Positions 16,597 to 24,956 of a DNA stretch of 64,000 nucleotides are shown piece by piece. Source of the stretch: Candidatus Methylomirabilota bacterium (lineage in GTDB: Bacteria > Methylomirabilota > Methylomirabilia > Methylomirabilales > Methylomirabilaceae); contig PQAM01000019.1 of assembly GCA_003104975.1 (NCBI GenBank), positions 124,889 through 188,888 on the forward strand, in the 5' to 3' direction. The notes beneath the pieces were generated by a model. That model was not told the origin of the DNA. It searched no databases and saw only the letters and a list, made by a program, of their open reading frames with translations. Numbering within the stretch: position 1 is the stretch's first letter; every line of letters begins with the position of its first letter. The translations under genes and the position numbers were made by a program.

Positions 16597-17853
16597 ATGC
16601 TTAGACGCTGGCTTCAGGCTTCCATTGAGGAATGGAACACTCAGAGGTCGCTGCGGGGCATCATCATGACCGGGGCCAGACAGGTGGGGAAAACTACCTT
16701 GGCCCGTCATGCCTGTCCCGAGATGGCCTACGTCAATCTGGACGATCCGTTGACCCACGCGGAGTTCGAACAGATCGGAGGCGAGGAGTTTGCCGCCACG
16801 TATCCGCAGGCGGTTCTGGATGAGGCCCAGAAGGTCCCGGCCCTCTTTCATCTCGTGAAATACGGGATCGATACCACACGCACCAACCGGTACATGCTGC
16901 TCGGATCGGCCCAGATCCTGCTTCTCGGAAAGGTCCGGGAATCCCTCGCCGGGCGGGTCGCCGTGAAAGAGCTCTACCCCTTGGCCTTCGCTGAACGGCT
17001 CCCGGAGAGCCCGAAGCCCTGGATTGCCGACATACTGGACCGCCTGGATCGCAATCAGGCGCCCGAGGTCCTTACTCCCAAAAAGGTCCGAGAGATTGTG
17101 GGGGCGTCCATCCGGGAGTGGAAGCGGCATCTGGCCTGGGGCGGGATGCCGGCCCAGATGGAGGGTCCTGAGGAGTCGGAATGGAAGGAATGGCTCAAAA
17201 ACTATGTTGCCACCTATCTGCAACGCGACCTACGAGACCTTGCCCGAATCAGCGATCTCGCCCCCTTTCGGAAATGCGAACAGTTAATCGCTCTTCGGAC
17301 CGGCAGCCTCCTGAACTACTCCGAGTTGGCGAGGGATGCCGGGGTCTCCGTTCAGACCGCGCGCAACTATTGCAACTACTTAGACCTCAGCTTTCAGACT
17401 ATCTTGTTGGAGCCGTACTTCATCAGCCCTGCCAAACGGCTGATGAAGTCCCCCAAGCTCTATATGATCGATGTCGGGATTCAGCGGATCTTGAGCAGTC
17501 AGTGGGAGGGGATGACCGGCCAGCAATATGAAAGTATCGTGGCAGCGGAGTTGAAAAAGATGCTCTCGGCCTTTCATCCGGAGTGGCGGCTCTGTCATCT
17601 CCGAACGCTCGACGGGTTGGAGGTGGATTTCCTTCTGGTGCACAGGGATCGGGCGGTGGCCATCGAGGTCAAGTACGCAGATCGCGTCCATCCTCAGGAT
17701 GCCAGGCGGTTAGTCCGCCTTGAAGAGGTGACCGGACTGCCCACAATTCGCAAGTATGTGGTCTATGAGGGGCACGAGATCCAGAGGCTCCGGGAAGGCG
17801 TCTTGGGCATACCAGCCTGTGTCTTTTTTGGCCCAGGTACGTCGGCTGGATGA
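16597..17853 (+). CDS. AAA-family ATPase with DUF4143 domain
   Basis: The 418-residue protein has an N-terminal P-loop GARQVGKTT (26-34), a Walker B-like VLDEAQ, an arginine-containing GSAQILLL sensor region, and the C-terminal DUF4143 nuclease-like domain ending with DGLEVDFLLVHRDRAVAIEVK. Such proteins are common accessory genes in bacteria and archaea; their role is unclear, and links to toxin-antitoxin-like or DNA transactions are only suggested. It is the last gene in the segment bounded by the duplicated yggS end. Confidence 0.85.
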   Translation: MLRRWLQASIEEWNTQRSLRGIIMTGARQVGKTTLARHACPEMAYVNLDDPLTHAEFEQIGGEEFAATYPQAVLDEAQKVPALFHLVKYGIDTTRTNRYMLLGSAQILLLGKVRESLAGRVAVKELYPLAFAERLPESPKPWIADILDRLDRNQAPEVLTPKKVREIVGASIREWKRHLAWGGMPAQMEGPEESEWKEWLKNYVATYLQRDLRDLARISDLAPFRKCEQLIALRTGSLLNYSELARDAGVSVQTARNYCNYLDLSFQTILLEPYFISPAKRLMKSPKLYMIDVGIQRILSSQWEGMTGQQYESIVAAELKKMLSAFHPEWRLCHLRTLDGLEVDFLLVHRDRAVAIEVKYADRVHPQDARRLVRLEEVTGLPTIRKYVVYEGHEIQRLREGVLGIPACVFFGPGTSAG

Positions 17854-17870
17854 GGTGTCGCTTCGCAGGC

Positions 17871-17894
17871 ACGGCGATCTTCGAGGCCAGACCC
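17871..17894 (+). repeat. direct repeat, right copy: yggS 3' end remnant
   Basis: The 24 bases encode GTAIFEARP in frame and are followed by GGC ACC TGA, mimicking the end of yggS at 14823-14855. No yggS coding sequence precedes it. The two differences from the left copy are synonymous, suggesting the remnant comes from a diverged yggS allele. Confidence 0.7.
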
Positions 17895-17918
17895 GGCACC
17901 TGAGCCGGTAATTTTTCG

Positions 17919-17947
17919 TTGACAAAAATAGAACGCCCTTTTATAGT
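17919..17947 (+). promoter_or_regulatory. promoter of the IclR-family gene
   Basis: TTGACA (17919-17924), a 17-base spacer and TATAGT (17942-17947) form a near-consensus sigma-70 promoter about 100 bp upstream of the regulator. Confidence 0.75.
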
Positions 17948-18007
17948 CACACCGTTTTCCTTCCGTGTTACATCGAATCCCAGGCAAAGCGGCGGTAATG
18001 CGTACCG

Positions 18008-18026
18008 AAAAGGCGTTGCCTTTTTT
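18008..18026 (+). terminator. attenuator-like hairpin in the IclR leader
   Basis: AAAAGGC / GCCTTTT with a GTT loop is followed directly by TT, giving a run of six T in total. It lies between the promoter and the start codon, so it would act on transcripts of the regulator itself. Confidence 0.4.
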
Positions 18027-18049
18027 GCCGCATGGTATACGAGGCGTGT

Positions 18050-18859
18050 ATGGACCATCGAAAGAAAGAAAAGGCCGATTACCTTGTCCAGTCGGTTGAT
18101 CGGGCGCTTGACATCCTGGAGTCGTTCGATTATCAGACAGGAGAACTGGGCGTCACAGAGCTTGCCGAAAAGCTTCACCTGCCCAAGAATAATGTCTTTC
18201 GGTTGCTGGCCACCCTTGAGGTTCGGGGCTATATCGAGCAGGACAAAAAGACCGCCAACTACCGCCTCGGAATGAAGCCGTTCGAGGTGGCCAATGTCTT
18301 CCTGCATCACCTTGGCTTTCGGCGCCAGGCCAGGCCGATTATCGAAGAGCTGGTCAACCAGTGCAATGAAACCGCCTATTTAGCTGTGCTTGACGGATCG
18401 GAGGTCATCTATGTCCTGGTTGAGGACAGCAGCCTGATGGTCCGGGTCGCGTCGTTTCCAGGACGGCGTCTGCCGATACACTGTACCGCCGCGGGCAAGG
18501 CCCAACTGGCCTATGAGTCGGCCGACCGATTAGACAACATCCTTCAACGGGAGCCGATGCGTGCGCTGACCCAGAAGACGATTACCGATCCTCAGGCATT
18601 CCGGGACCACCTCCGCGAGGTGGTTCGGCTCGGATATGCCGTCGACGATGAGGAGTACGAACCCGGAGTGCGCTGTATTGCCGCCCCCGTGCGGGACTAC
18701 TCTCGAAAGGTGGTAGCCAGTGTCGGTCTGTCCGGCCCCATCACCCGTTTCTCCCTTGAGCGGATCGAATGCGAACTCGCCCCGCTCGTGAAGGCGGCGG
18801 CGACCAAGCTGTCCGAACGGCTTGGCTTCGAGACGACAACCATTTCGGCTGCTCAGTAG
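18050..18859 (+). CDS. IclR family transcriptional regulator
   Basis: The 269-residue product has an N-terminal winged helix-turn-helix (VDRALDILESF.. GVTELAEKLHLPKNNVFRLLATL) and the C-terminal IclR effector domain (VASFPGRRLPIHCTAAGKA and GVRCIAAPV). The regulated pathway is not evident; the next gene downstream is a transporter remnant. ATG 18050 is chosen because GAGG lies five bases upstream; an in-frame ATG at 18032 overlaps the hairpin region. A clean promoter and a leader hairpin lie just upstream. Confidence 0.9.
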   Translation: MDHRKKEKADYLVQSVDRALDILESFDYQTGELGVTELAEKLHLPKNNVFRLLATLEVRGYIEQDKKTANYRLGMKPFEVANVFLHHLGFRRQARPIIEELVNQCNETAYLAVLDGSEVIYVLVEDSSLMVRVASFPGRRLPIHCTAAGKAQLAYESADRLDNILQREPMRALTQKTITDPQAFRDHLREVVRLGYAVDDEEYEPGVRCIAAPVRDYSRKVVASVGLSGPITRFSLERIECELAPLVKAAATKLSERLGFETTTISAAQ

Positions 18860-19128
18860 AACAGGTTTTGATTATCTGACCATTGGCATGTCTCGTCCGT
18901 CTGTCGGGCTCTGCGTGAAAGCACAACAGGCGACTCTGGATATACTGGGGCGAGATGGGTCAGATTCCTGCTGGGTGCCTGCCCCCCAAAAACGTACTGC
19001 TCCGATCCCGCCATGCCCCCGGCGGCATCGCGTAATGATGCGACCGTGTTCAAAAAGGACTATGCGTAACCTAACAATGGAGACGGACGCTACAGGGGGG
19101 CGATGCTTCCATAGCGGGTGCCAAGCGA

Positions 19129-19392
19129 ATGGATAGAGAACTGCCGTTCAGTGACGCCTATCCGCCGCGCGAGATTGCGCGGAAGGTCGAGAGTCTCGGG
19201 GTCGCGAAGGCGCGCACCGACGCGCTCACGCTGCTGGCGCTGGCCGTGTTGGCCGGTGCTTTTATCTCGCTGGGGGCGCTCTTTTTCACCGTCGTCGTCA
19301 CGCAGTCTGCCCTCGGCTTCGGGATGACGCGGTTGTTCGGCGGCTTGAGCTTTTGCCTCGGCCTGATTCTCGTTAATAATGGGGCCTCCTGA
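19129..19392 (+). pseudogene. truncated formate/nitrite transporter (FNT) N-terminus
   Basis: The 87-residue frame matches the first part of FNT channels: ARKVESLGVAKARTDAL, one transmembrane segment (LLALAVLAGAFISLGALFF) and the beginning of the second (LFGGLSFCLGLILV). It then stops after NNGAS, where an intact FNT continues with AGAELFTGN and four more helices. The 3' end overlaps the start of the P-type ATPase by 14 bp, so a deletion or recombination has joined the two genes. The 269 bp upstream (18860-19128) show no gene. Confidence 0.65.
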
Positions 19393-22081
19393 AACCCGAC
19401 GGGGAGCCGACCCGATTCTCTGGCACACCCTCACCAGCGACACTGTCTTCACCCGCCTGCAAGCTACGCCTATCGGTCTGACAGGAACCGAGGCGGCGCG
19501 GCGTTTGGCCGAACATGGGCCGAATGAACTGCAAACCGCCCGCCGCGTCTCACCGTGGACGATCCTTTTCGAGCAGCTCAAGAACGTATTGATCCTCATT
19601 CTGCTTGCGGCAACGGCGCTCTCCGCCTTCCTGGGACACGGGATCGAAGCCATCGCGATCACGATCATTGTGCTGTTTGCCGTCTTGTTGGGGTTTGTGC
19701 AGGAATATCGAGCCGAACGCGCGACGGAAGCATTGCGTGAGATGGCCGCGCCGACCGCCACCGCCCTCCGCGATGGGGAAGAGGTCGAGATTCCGGCGCG
19801 CGCCCTCGTGCCGGGTGATGTTGTCCTGGTGCGGGCAGGTGACAAAATCCCGGCCGATGCCCGGGTGATTGAGGCGGTCAATCTGCATGTCGAGGAGGCT
19901 GCGCTGACGGGCGAATCGGTTCCGGTGGACAAATGTGCCGCGCCCCTCACAAACGGTGAACTGGCCGTAGGCGACCGCGAGAACATGGTGTATGCGGGCA
20001 CCGTTGCGACCTATGGCCGGGGACGTGTGGTTGTCGTAGAAACGGGCATGAGTACCGAGTTTGGCAAGATTGCCCGAATGCTCCAGACGGTTGAGACCGG
20101 CAGGACTCCGTTGCAAGAGAACTTGGACAAAGTCGGTCACGCGCTGGCGTGGGCCGCGTTCGTGGCGGTGACGGCCATTGTTGTCCTCGGCCTCTTGCGC
20201 GGGCAACCCTTCATTGAGATGCTGATGTTCGGGATTGCGCTGGCGGTGGCGGTCGTCCCGGAGGCCCTGCCCGCGGTCGTGACGATCTCACTCGCCATCG
20301 GCGTACAGCGGATGGTCAAACGGCATGCGCTCATGCGTCGTCTGGCGGCGGTCGAGACGCTCGGCAGCACGTCGGTAATCTGTTCAGATAAGACCGGCAC
20401 ACTGACAAAGGATGAGATGACGGTTCGTAAGATCTTTGTGGCCGGACAGATGCTGGATGTCTCCGGGGCAGGCTATGAGCCGCACGGCCAATTCTTGTGC
20501 GACGGCCTCCCCATTGAACCTTCCGGTCCGCTCATACTGCTCCTGCGCGCCTCCGCGCTGGCCTCAGACGCGCATATCGTGCACAGTGAGGCCGACGGCC
20601 GCTGGCACCTCAAAGGCGACCCGACGGAGGGCGCATTGGTTGTTGTCGCCGCCAAGGCCGGGCTCCACAAGGCCGACATCGATTCACAATTCCCCCGCGT
20701 GGGCGAAATCCCCTTTACCTCCGAGACCAAGCGCATGACCACCCTCCACGCTGGGACGGATGGCGTTGTCGCCTACGCGAAAGGCGCACCGGAAATTATC
20801 CTCGATTCGTGCGTTCGACAGATGACGGTTGAGGGAGAACGCGTACTTGACGCCGGGGGTCGGGCGATGATTTCGGAGACAGCCCGCCGAATGGCCAGCG
20901 AGGCGTTGAGGGTGCTGGCGGTAGCTTCCAAGCCGGGCGCAACACCGGACAACGCCGAACACGACATGACCTTTCTCGGATTGGTGGGCATGATCGACCC
21001 GCCGCGTCCTGAGGCGAAGGCCGCGATTGATACGTGCGAACAAGCGGGCATCAAGCCGGTGATGATCACCGGCGATCATCCGCTAACCGCGCAAGCCGTC
21101 GCGCGCGAATTAGGATTGCTCAAGACCGGACGCGTCGTGACCGGCGCAGAGCTGGAGGTGATGAGCGAGGCCGAGTTGGAGCGCGAGGTTGAAAATATCG
21201 ATGTCTATGCCCGGGTATCTCCGGCGCATAAGTTGCGTGTGGTCACGGCGCTGCAAAAGAACGGTCACATAGCCGCGATGACGGGCGACGGGGTCAATGA
21301 CGCGCCCGCGCTCAAGAAGGCCGATATCGGCATCGCGATGGGCATTACCGGCACGGATGTCACCAAAGAGGCCGCCGCCATGACGCTGACCGACGACAAC
21401 TTCGCGTCCATTGTTGCGGCGGTGGAAGAGGGTCGGGGCATCTTCGGCAACATCAAGAAATATCTGATGTACCTGCTCTCGTGCAACATCGGCGAGATCG
21501 TGCTGATGGCTGCAACCACACTGCTGGGCCTGCCCCTGCCGTTGACGGCCGTACAGATCCTGTATGTGAATCTCGCCACCGATGGTTTGCCCGCATTGGC
21601 GTTGGCCGTAGATCCGCCCGAGCCCGACTTGATGCGGCGTAAGCCGCGCAACCCACGTGCCGGCATCTTTACCCGGCCTGTCGTCACTCTCATGGTGGCG
21701 GGCGGATTCTGGTCCGCAGCCGCCAACCTGGGCCTGTTTGCATGGGCGCTGCACTCCGGCCGGAGCATCGAGCATGCCATGACGATGACGTTTGTGTCAC
21801 TGGTGCTGATTGAATGTTGCAAGGCTTACAACTTTCGCTCCGACCGCCATTCGGTAGTGCGTCGGCCTTTTGCCAACTGGTGGTTGAATCTGGCGGTGAC
21901 ATGGGAACTGATGCTGTTGGTTACCATTATCCATACGCCGTTCCTGCACGAGCCGTTCGGCACTTCAAGCCTGCCGTTGACAGATTGGGCGATTGTCGTC
22001 GTGTTGGCGTCGACGATTTCGCCTGTGCTGGAATCGGCCAAGTGGATGGCGCGGCGCGGCTGGTTCGGGCAAATGGATTAG
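19379..22081 (+). CDS. P-type cation-transporting ATPase (P2, Ca2+-type)
   Basis: This 900-residue ion pump has the cation ATPase N-terminal domain (residues about 10-70), the TGES actuator motif (T177-S180), the phosphorylation motif SDKTGTLTKDE with D337, the nucleotide-binding KGAPE motif, TGDGVNDAPALKKADIGIAMG, and a C-terminal membrane domain. In M4 the sequence VVPEALPA and in M6 NLATDGLPALAL resemble Ca2+/Mn2+ pumps of the PMR1/SERCA type. No ribosome binding site is seen before ATG 19379, and the start falls right at the junction with the truncated FNT gene, so its expression signals may be borrowed. Confidence 0.92.
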   Translation: MGPPETRRGADPILWHTLTSDTVFTRLQATPIGLTGTEAARRLAEHGPNELQTARRVSPWTILFEQLKNVLILILLAATALSAFLGHGIEAIAITIIVLFAVLLGFVQEYRAERATEALREMAAPTATALRDGEEVEIPARALVPGDVVLVRAGDKIPADARVIEAVNLHVEEAALTGESVPVDKCAAPLTNGELAVGDRENMVYAGTVATYGRGRVVVVETGMSTEFGKIARMLQTVETGRTPLQENLDKVGHALAWAAFVAVTAIVVLGLLRGQPFIEMLMFGIALAVAVVPEALPAVVTISLAIGVQRMVKRHALMRRLAAVETLGSTSVICSDKTGTLTKDEMTVRKIFVAGQMLDVSGAGYEPHGQFLCDGLPIEPSGPLILLLRASALASDAHIVHSEADGRWHLKGDPTEGALVVVAAKAGLHKADIDSQFPRVGEIPFTSETKRMTTLHAGTDGVVAYAKGAPEIILDSCVRQMTVEGERVLDAGGRAMISETARRMASEALRVLAVASKPGATPDNAEHDMTFLGLVGMIDPPRPEAKAAIDTCEQAGIKPVMITGDHPLTAQAVARELGLLKTGRVVTGAELEVMSEAELEREVENIDVYARVSPAHKLRVVTALQKNGHIAAMTGDGVNDAPALKKADIGIAMGITGTDVTKEAAAMTLTDDNFASIVAAVEEGRGIFGNIKKYLMYLLSCNIGEIVLMAATTLLGLPLPLTAVQILYVNLATDGLPALALAVDPPEPDLMRRKPRNPRAGIFTRPVVTLMVAGGFWSAAANLGLFAWALHSGRSIEHAMTMTFVSLVLIECCKAYNFRSDRHSVVRRPFANWWLNLAVTWELMLLVTIIHTPFLHEPFGTSSLPLTDWAIVVVLASTISPVLESAKWMARRGWFGQMD

Positions 22082-22109
22082 GCGCGAACACAAAGGAGGC
22101 GTGATAGTC

Positions 22110-22496
22110 GTGGCAATTCGGGTCGTTCGGCTCGGGACTCCGCGGATGCCCGGTGAGGGGCTGCGCCTGGGAACGGTCCGGCGTCCGCCCCGGGGGGTAC
22201 CCAAGAGTGAATACGCGTCACGGAACTTCTATGATGTGTGGCTGCCGGAGCTGGCGCCGTCAGAAGAGCTTGTCAAGATCGCGCTCAGCACTCCGGATGA
22301 GCGGCAGTGGCGGACGTTCGTCAGGCGGTATCGGGCCGAGATGAAGCAGCCTGCTGCCGATCGACTTCTCGGCCTCCTGGCCGCCATGTCGCATCAGACG
22401 CCCTTTTCCGTAGGCTGCTACTGCGCCGACGAGGCCCGCTGCCACCGCTCGGTCCTCAAGGCCCTGCTCGCCGAGCACGGCGCCCGCCTCGAGTAA
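22110..22496 (+). CDS. DUF488 family protein
   Basis: The product (about 128 residues) has the DUF488 features: an N-terminal IRVVRLGTPR strand, a central NFYDVWLPELAPSEELVK region and the C-terminal GCYCADEARCHRSVLKALL cysteine/histidine motif. The biochemical role of this family is unknown. GTG 22110 is chosen; an in-frame GTG at 22101 is too close to the ribosome binding site AAGGAGG (22093-22099). Confidence 0.8.
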   Translation: MAIRVVRLGTPRMPGEGLRLGTVRRPPRGVPKSEYASRNFYDVWLPELAPSEELVKIALSTPDERQWRTFVRRYRAEMKQPAADRLLGLLAAMSHQTPFSVGCYCADEARCHRSVLKALLAEHGARLE

Positions 22497-22620
22497 TGCG
22501 TTTGCGGAGTGCTGTGCAACCCGGCTTCAAACGTTTCATCGGCCTATCGCTAAGGCATCGTGATTTCCAAGCTGTTCCTCTCAGAAGCCACCGAGGAATT
22601 CCGCGGAGCCGGGCTGCCCT

Positions 22621-23088
22621 TTACCCGCGCTTGCTGTTAATGAGCACTGGCGTCGGTGCATCGGCGGGGGCTGGGGCAGCGGTTGGTGTCGGCGTTGCAG
22701 CGGGGGCGCCTGAAGCGGCCGGCGAGGCGGAAGGCGTCGACGGTGCGGCTGCCGCCGGCGCCGTGGCAGGTGACGGAGTTGTGGCAGGCGCCGGTTTTGC
22801 GGCGGGTGCTGCCGCTGTCGCTGCTGTAGCCGGCTTGGCCTCCACGGCAGGCGCAGGTACGGCCTTTTTAACCGAGAGTTGCCACCGGGCCAGCCCATCC
22901 AGCATCTTCTTCGGAGCGGCGACCGTCAAGCCCTGGCTGGTGGCCCACTGCTGAATCTCCGCTATCAGCGATTGCTCCGGTACCACGATGACCAGTTCGT
23001 CGTCGGTGACCAACTCCTGCAGCGCCAGCTTAGCCTGTGCCAATCGGTATTGCCGCATCTCTCCCAGCAACTGTAAGAATCGCTTCAT
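22621..23088 (-). CDS. small protein with Ala/Pro-rich C-terminal tail
   Basis: This 155-residue protein begins MKRFLQLLGEMRQYRLAQAK. About 75 ordered residues are followed by a tail made almost only of Ala, Pro, Thr and Lys. The middle (DELVIVVPEQSLIAEIQQWA) has the strand-helix rhythm of TusA-like sulfur carrier folds, but without the characteristic cysteine, so this resemblance is weak. The tail suggests a flexible linker or surface-exposed region. The start is the first ATG that gives a compact N-terminus; longer in-frame versions add non-protein-like sequence. It is convergent with the DUF488 gene. Confidence 0.55.
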   Translation of the reverse strand: MKRFLQLLGEMRQYRLAQAKLALQELVTDDELVIVVPEQSLIAEIQQWATSQGLTVAAPKKMLDGLARWQLSVKKAVPAPAVEAKPATAATAAAPAAKPAPATTPSPATAPAAAAPSTPSASPAASGAPAATPTPTAAPAPADAPTPVLINSKRG

Positions 23089-23390
23089 TGCTATCCGTAT
23101 CCTCCGTGAAGAGCGTGATGACGATTGTATGACTGAGTATGGGTGATGATGAACTGTACCGTAGCAAAACGTGTATGGGCTCGTCAATCCGATTGTACTT
23201 CGTGAGGGGTCAACCCCAGGTACGACGGTTCGATCGCGTCGGCACCGTGCTCTCAAATCCGCTTGCGCCGGTACCGGCCTTTTGGTAGCCTCGCCTCAAG
23301 TGGATTGAGGCCGGGTTGAGACAGTCTTCGGATCGGCACACCGTTCAGAACACATCGCGTTCATAGTTCATATATCGAAGGAGGCGGACA
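23089..23390. other. intergenic region between divergent genes
   Basis: No gene is seen. The region separates the Ala/Pro-tail gene from the PfpI gene and must hold their promoters, though none matches consensus well. Small inverted repeats are present: gccggtaccggc followed by ctttt near 23270, and gcctcaa/ttgaggc around gtgga near 23290-23310. The end carries AAGGAGG, the ribosome binding site of the next gene. Confidence 0.5.
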
Positions 23391-23978
23391 ATGGCGGCCA
23401 AGAAGATTCTGATGCTGGTTGGGGATTTTGTCGAGGACTATGAGGCGATGGTCCCCTTTCAGATGTTGACCATGGTGGGGCATACGGTCCATGCGGTCTG
23501 CCCGGGCAGGAAGGCCGGCGAAACCGTTCGGACCGCCGTCCACGACTTCGAGGGGGACCAGACCTACAGTGAGAAGCGCGGCCACAACTTCGCCCTGAAC
23601 GCGACATTTGCCAAGGTCAGACCCAGGCATTACGATGCCCTGGTGATTCCGGGAGGGCGCTCACCGGAGTACCTTCGCCTGGACGAGAGGGTACTTGACA
23701 TCGTGCGTCACTTTGCGAAGGAGAATAAGCCGATCGCCTCGATCTGCCATGGTCAGCAGCTCTTGACGGCGGCCGGCGTCGTGGAGGGTAAACGGTGTAC
23801 CTCCTATCCGGCCGTACGACCGGAGTTGGTCCGAGCTGGTGCCAAGTGGGAAGAGGTGAACGCCGGCTTCTCCAACGCGTATGTCGACGGTAACCTCGTC
23901 ACGGCGGCCGCCTGGCCCGGCCATCCGGAGTGGATGCGCAAATTTCTGGATCTGCTGGGCTCCAAGATCGAGCCCTGA
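23391..23978 (+). CDS. DJ-1/PfpI family protein
   Basis: This 195-residue class I glutamine-amidotransferase-like protein has the nucleophile elbow [10 protein letters not shown] with Cys119-His120 and the supporting glutamate in GDFVEDYE (E15). Relatives act as deglycases, glyoxalases or stress proteases; the exact reaction cannot be set from sequence. Strong AAGGAGG precedes the ATG. The inserted [19 protein letters not shown] segment is typical of the larger PfpI-like subfamily. Confidence 0.9.
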   Translation: MAAKKILMLVGDFVEDYEAMVPFQMLTMVGHTVHAVCPGRKAGETVRTAVHDFEGDQTYSEKRGHNFALNATFAKVRPRHYDALVIPGGRSPEYLRLDERVLDIVRHFAKENKPIASICHGQQLLTAAGVVEGKRCTSYPAVRPELVRAGAKWEEVNAGFSNAYVDGNLVTAAAWPGHPEWMRKFLDLLGSKIEP

Positions 23979-24012
23979 TACCGGAGAGCTATACCTCTGA
24001 GGGAAATACGGC

Positions 24013-24273
24013 ATGATGATGGGGTGGGAGGGGATGACGCATGACTCCTGGTTCTGGGGATGGGGGATCCTCTGGATGATCATGTTCACAGCCTTCTGGT
24101 TGCTCATCGTATTGGTGCTGGTGCTGGCGGTACGCTGGCTCTGGCACGCCGGTTCCCGGATCCAGTCTGTTCAACGTTCAGAGGAGTCGGCCCTGGAGAT
24201 TCTCAAGAAGCGGTATGCCCGGGGTGAGATCGGAAAAGAAGAATTCGACGCCAAGAGGCGCGATCTGCTGTAA
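24013..24273 (+). CDS. small membrane protein with SHOCT domain
   Basis: The 86-residue product has a Met/Trp-rich N-terminus, one transmembrane segment (about residues 17-44) and a C-terminal SHOCT motif (SALEILKKRYARGEIGKEEFDAKRRDL). SHOCT domains occur at the ends of many short membrane proteins and probably mediate oligomerisation. Three consecutive ATG codons make the exact start ambiguous. Confidence 0.85.
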   Translation: MMMGWEGMTHDSWFWGWGILWMIMFTAFWLLIVLVLVLAVRWLWHAGSRIQSVQRSEESALEILKKRYARGEIGKEEFDAKRRDLL

Positions 24274-24287
24274 GATCGTAGATAAGG

Positions 24288-24956
24288 ATGTCATCGAGAA
24301 GATTGTCCGATTACCAGAAGCCGCCAACGTCTCTCGTCCGGTCATTTGACGTCAAGGTCTTGAGCTATACCGCCGCATTGTTGATCGTACTCCCCTTCCT
24401 CGTCTGGCGCGTCGACGGTCCGGTGAAGGGCTTGATCCTATCGGTGCAGAGCGACTGGGGACTGCAGGTAGCGACCGTCATCACGGCCATCGGATACGGA
24501 TTGATAGACGCCGGTATCGCGGTCGTCCTGTTCGGTTGTGGCCGGTTGACCGGGAGGCCACGAGAGGCAGTGGCGGGGCGACTCGGGCTGTTTGCGGTGA
24601 TCGTCAGCGGTCTGTCCGGCCAGATCTTAAAAAACCTGTTCTGCCGAGCGCGGCCGCTGACCGAACAGTCAGGCGAGTTCTTCGTCGAGTTTCCTTGCCT
24701 GGGCAAGGGCGCCGGCTTGATCTCCTTTCCTTCCGGCCATTCCGTCACCGCATTTGCCCTGGCATTTGTCCTTGCCCGCAGCTATCCGAGGTATGCGGTA
24801 CCCTTATACGGACTGGCCGTCCTGGTTGCCCTCTCCAGGGTCTATCTGGCGAAGCACTTCCCATCCGATGTGGTGGCGGGGGCCGTTGTCGGGATCCTCT
24901 CCGGTTGGTTCATCTGTCGACTGGCGGCACCTTCTTCAGTACATGAGCCTATCTGA
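24288..24956 (+). CDS. PAP2 superfamily lipid phosphatase
   Basis: This 222-residue polytopic membrane phosphatase has the three catalytic motifs of the family: KNLFCRARP (KX6RP), FPSGHS (SGH) and SRVYLAKHFPSD (SRX5HX3D). Relatives dephosphorylate undecaprenyl pyrophosphate or lipid A. The overlap with the GT39 gene by 14 bp and a polyprenyl synthase further on favour a role in carrier-lipid metabolism, which is inference. Confidence 0.9.
   Translation: MSSRRLSDYQKPPTSLVRSFDVKVLSYTAALLIVLPFLVWRVDGPVKGLILSVQSDWGLQVATVITAIGYGLIDAGIAVVLFGCGRLTGRPREAVAGRLGLFAVIVSGLSGQILKNLFCRARPLTEQSGEFFVEFPCLGKGAGLISFPSGHSVTAFALAFVLARSYPRYAVPLYGLAVLVALSRVYLAKHFPSDVVAGAVVGILSGWFICRLAAPSSVHEPI

Noticed and set aside
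19379..19392. UGA at the end of the FNT fragment as a selenocysteine codon
   Set aside because: The sequence after the UGA in that frame is not FNT-like and belongs to the ATPase in another frame, so the UGA is a true stop after truncation.
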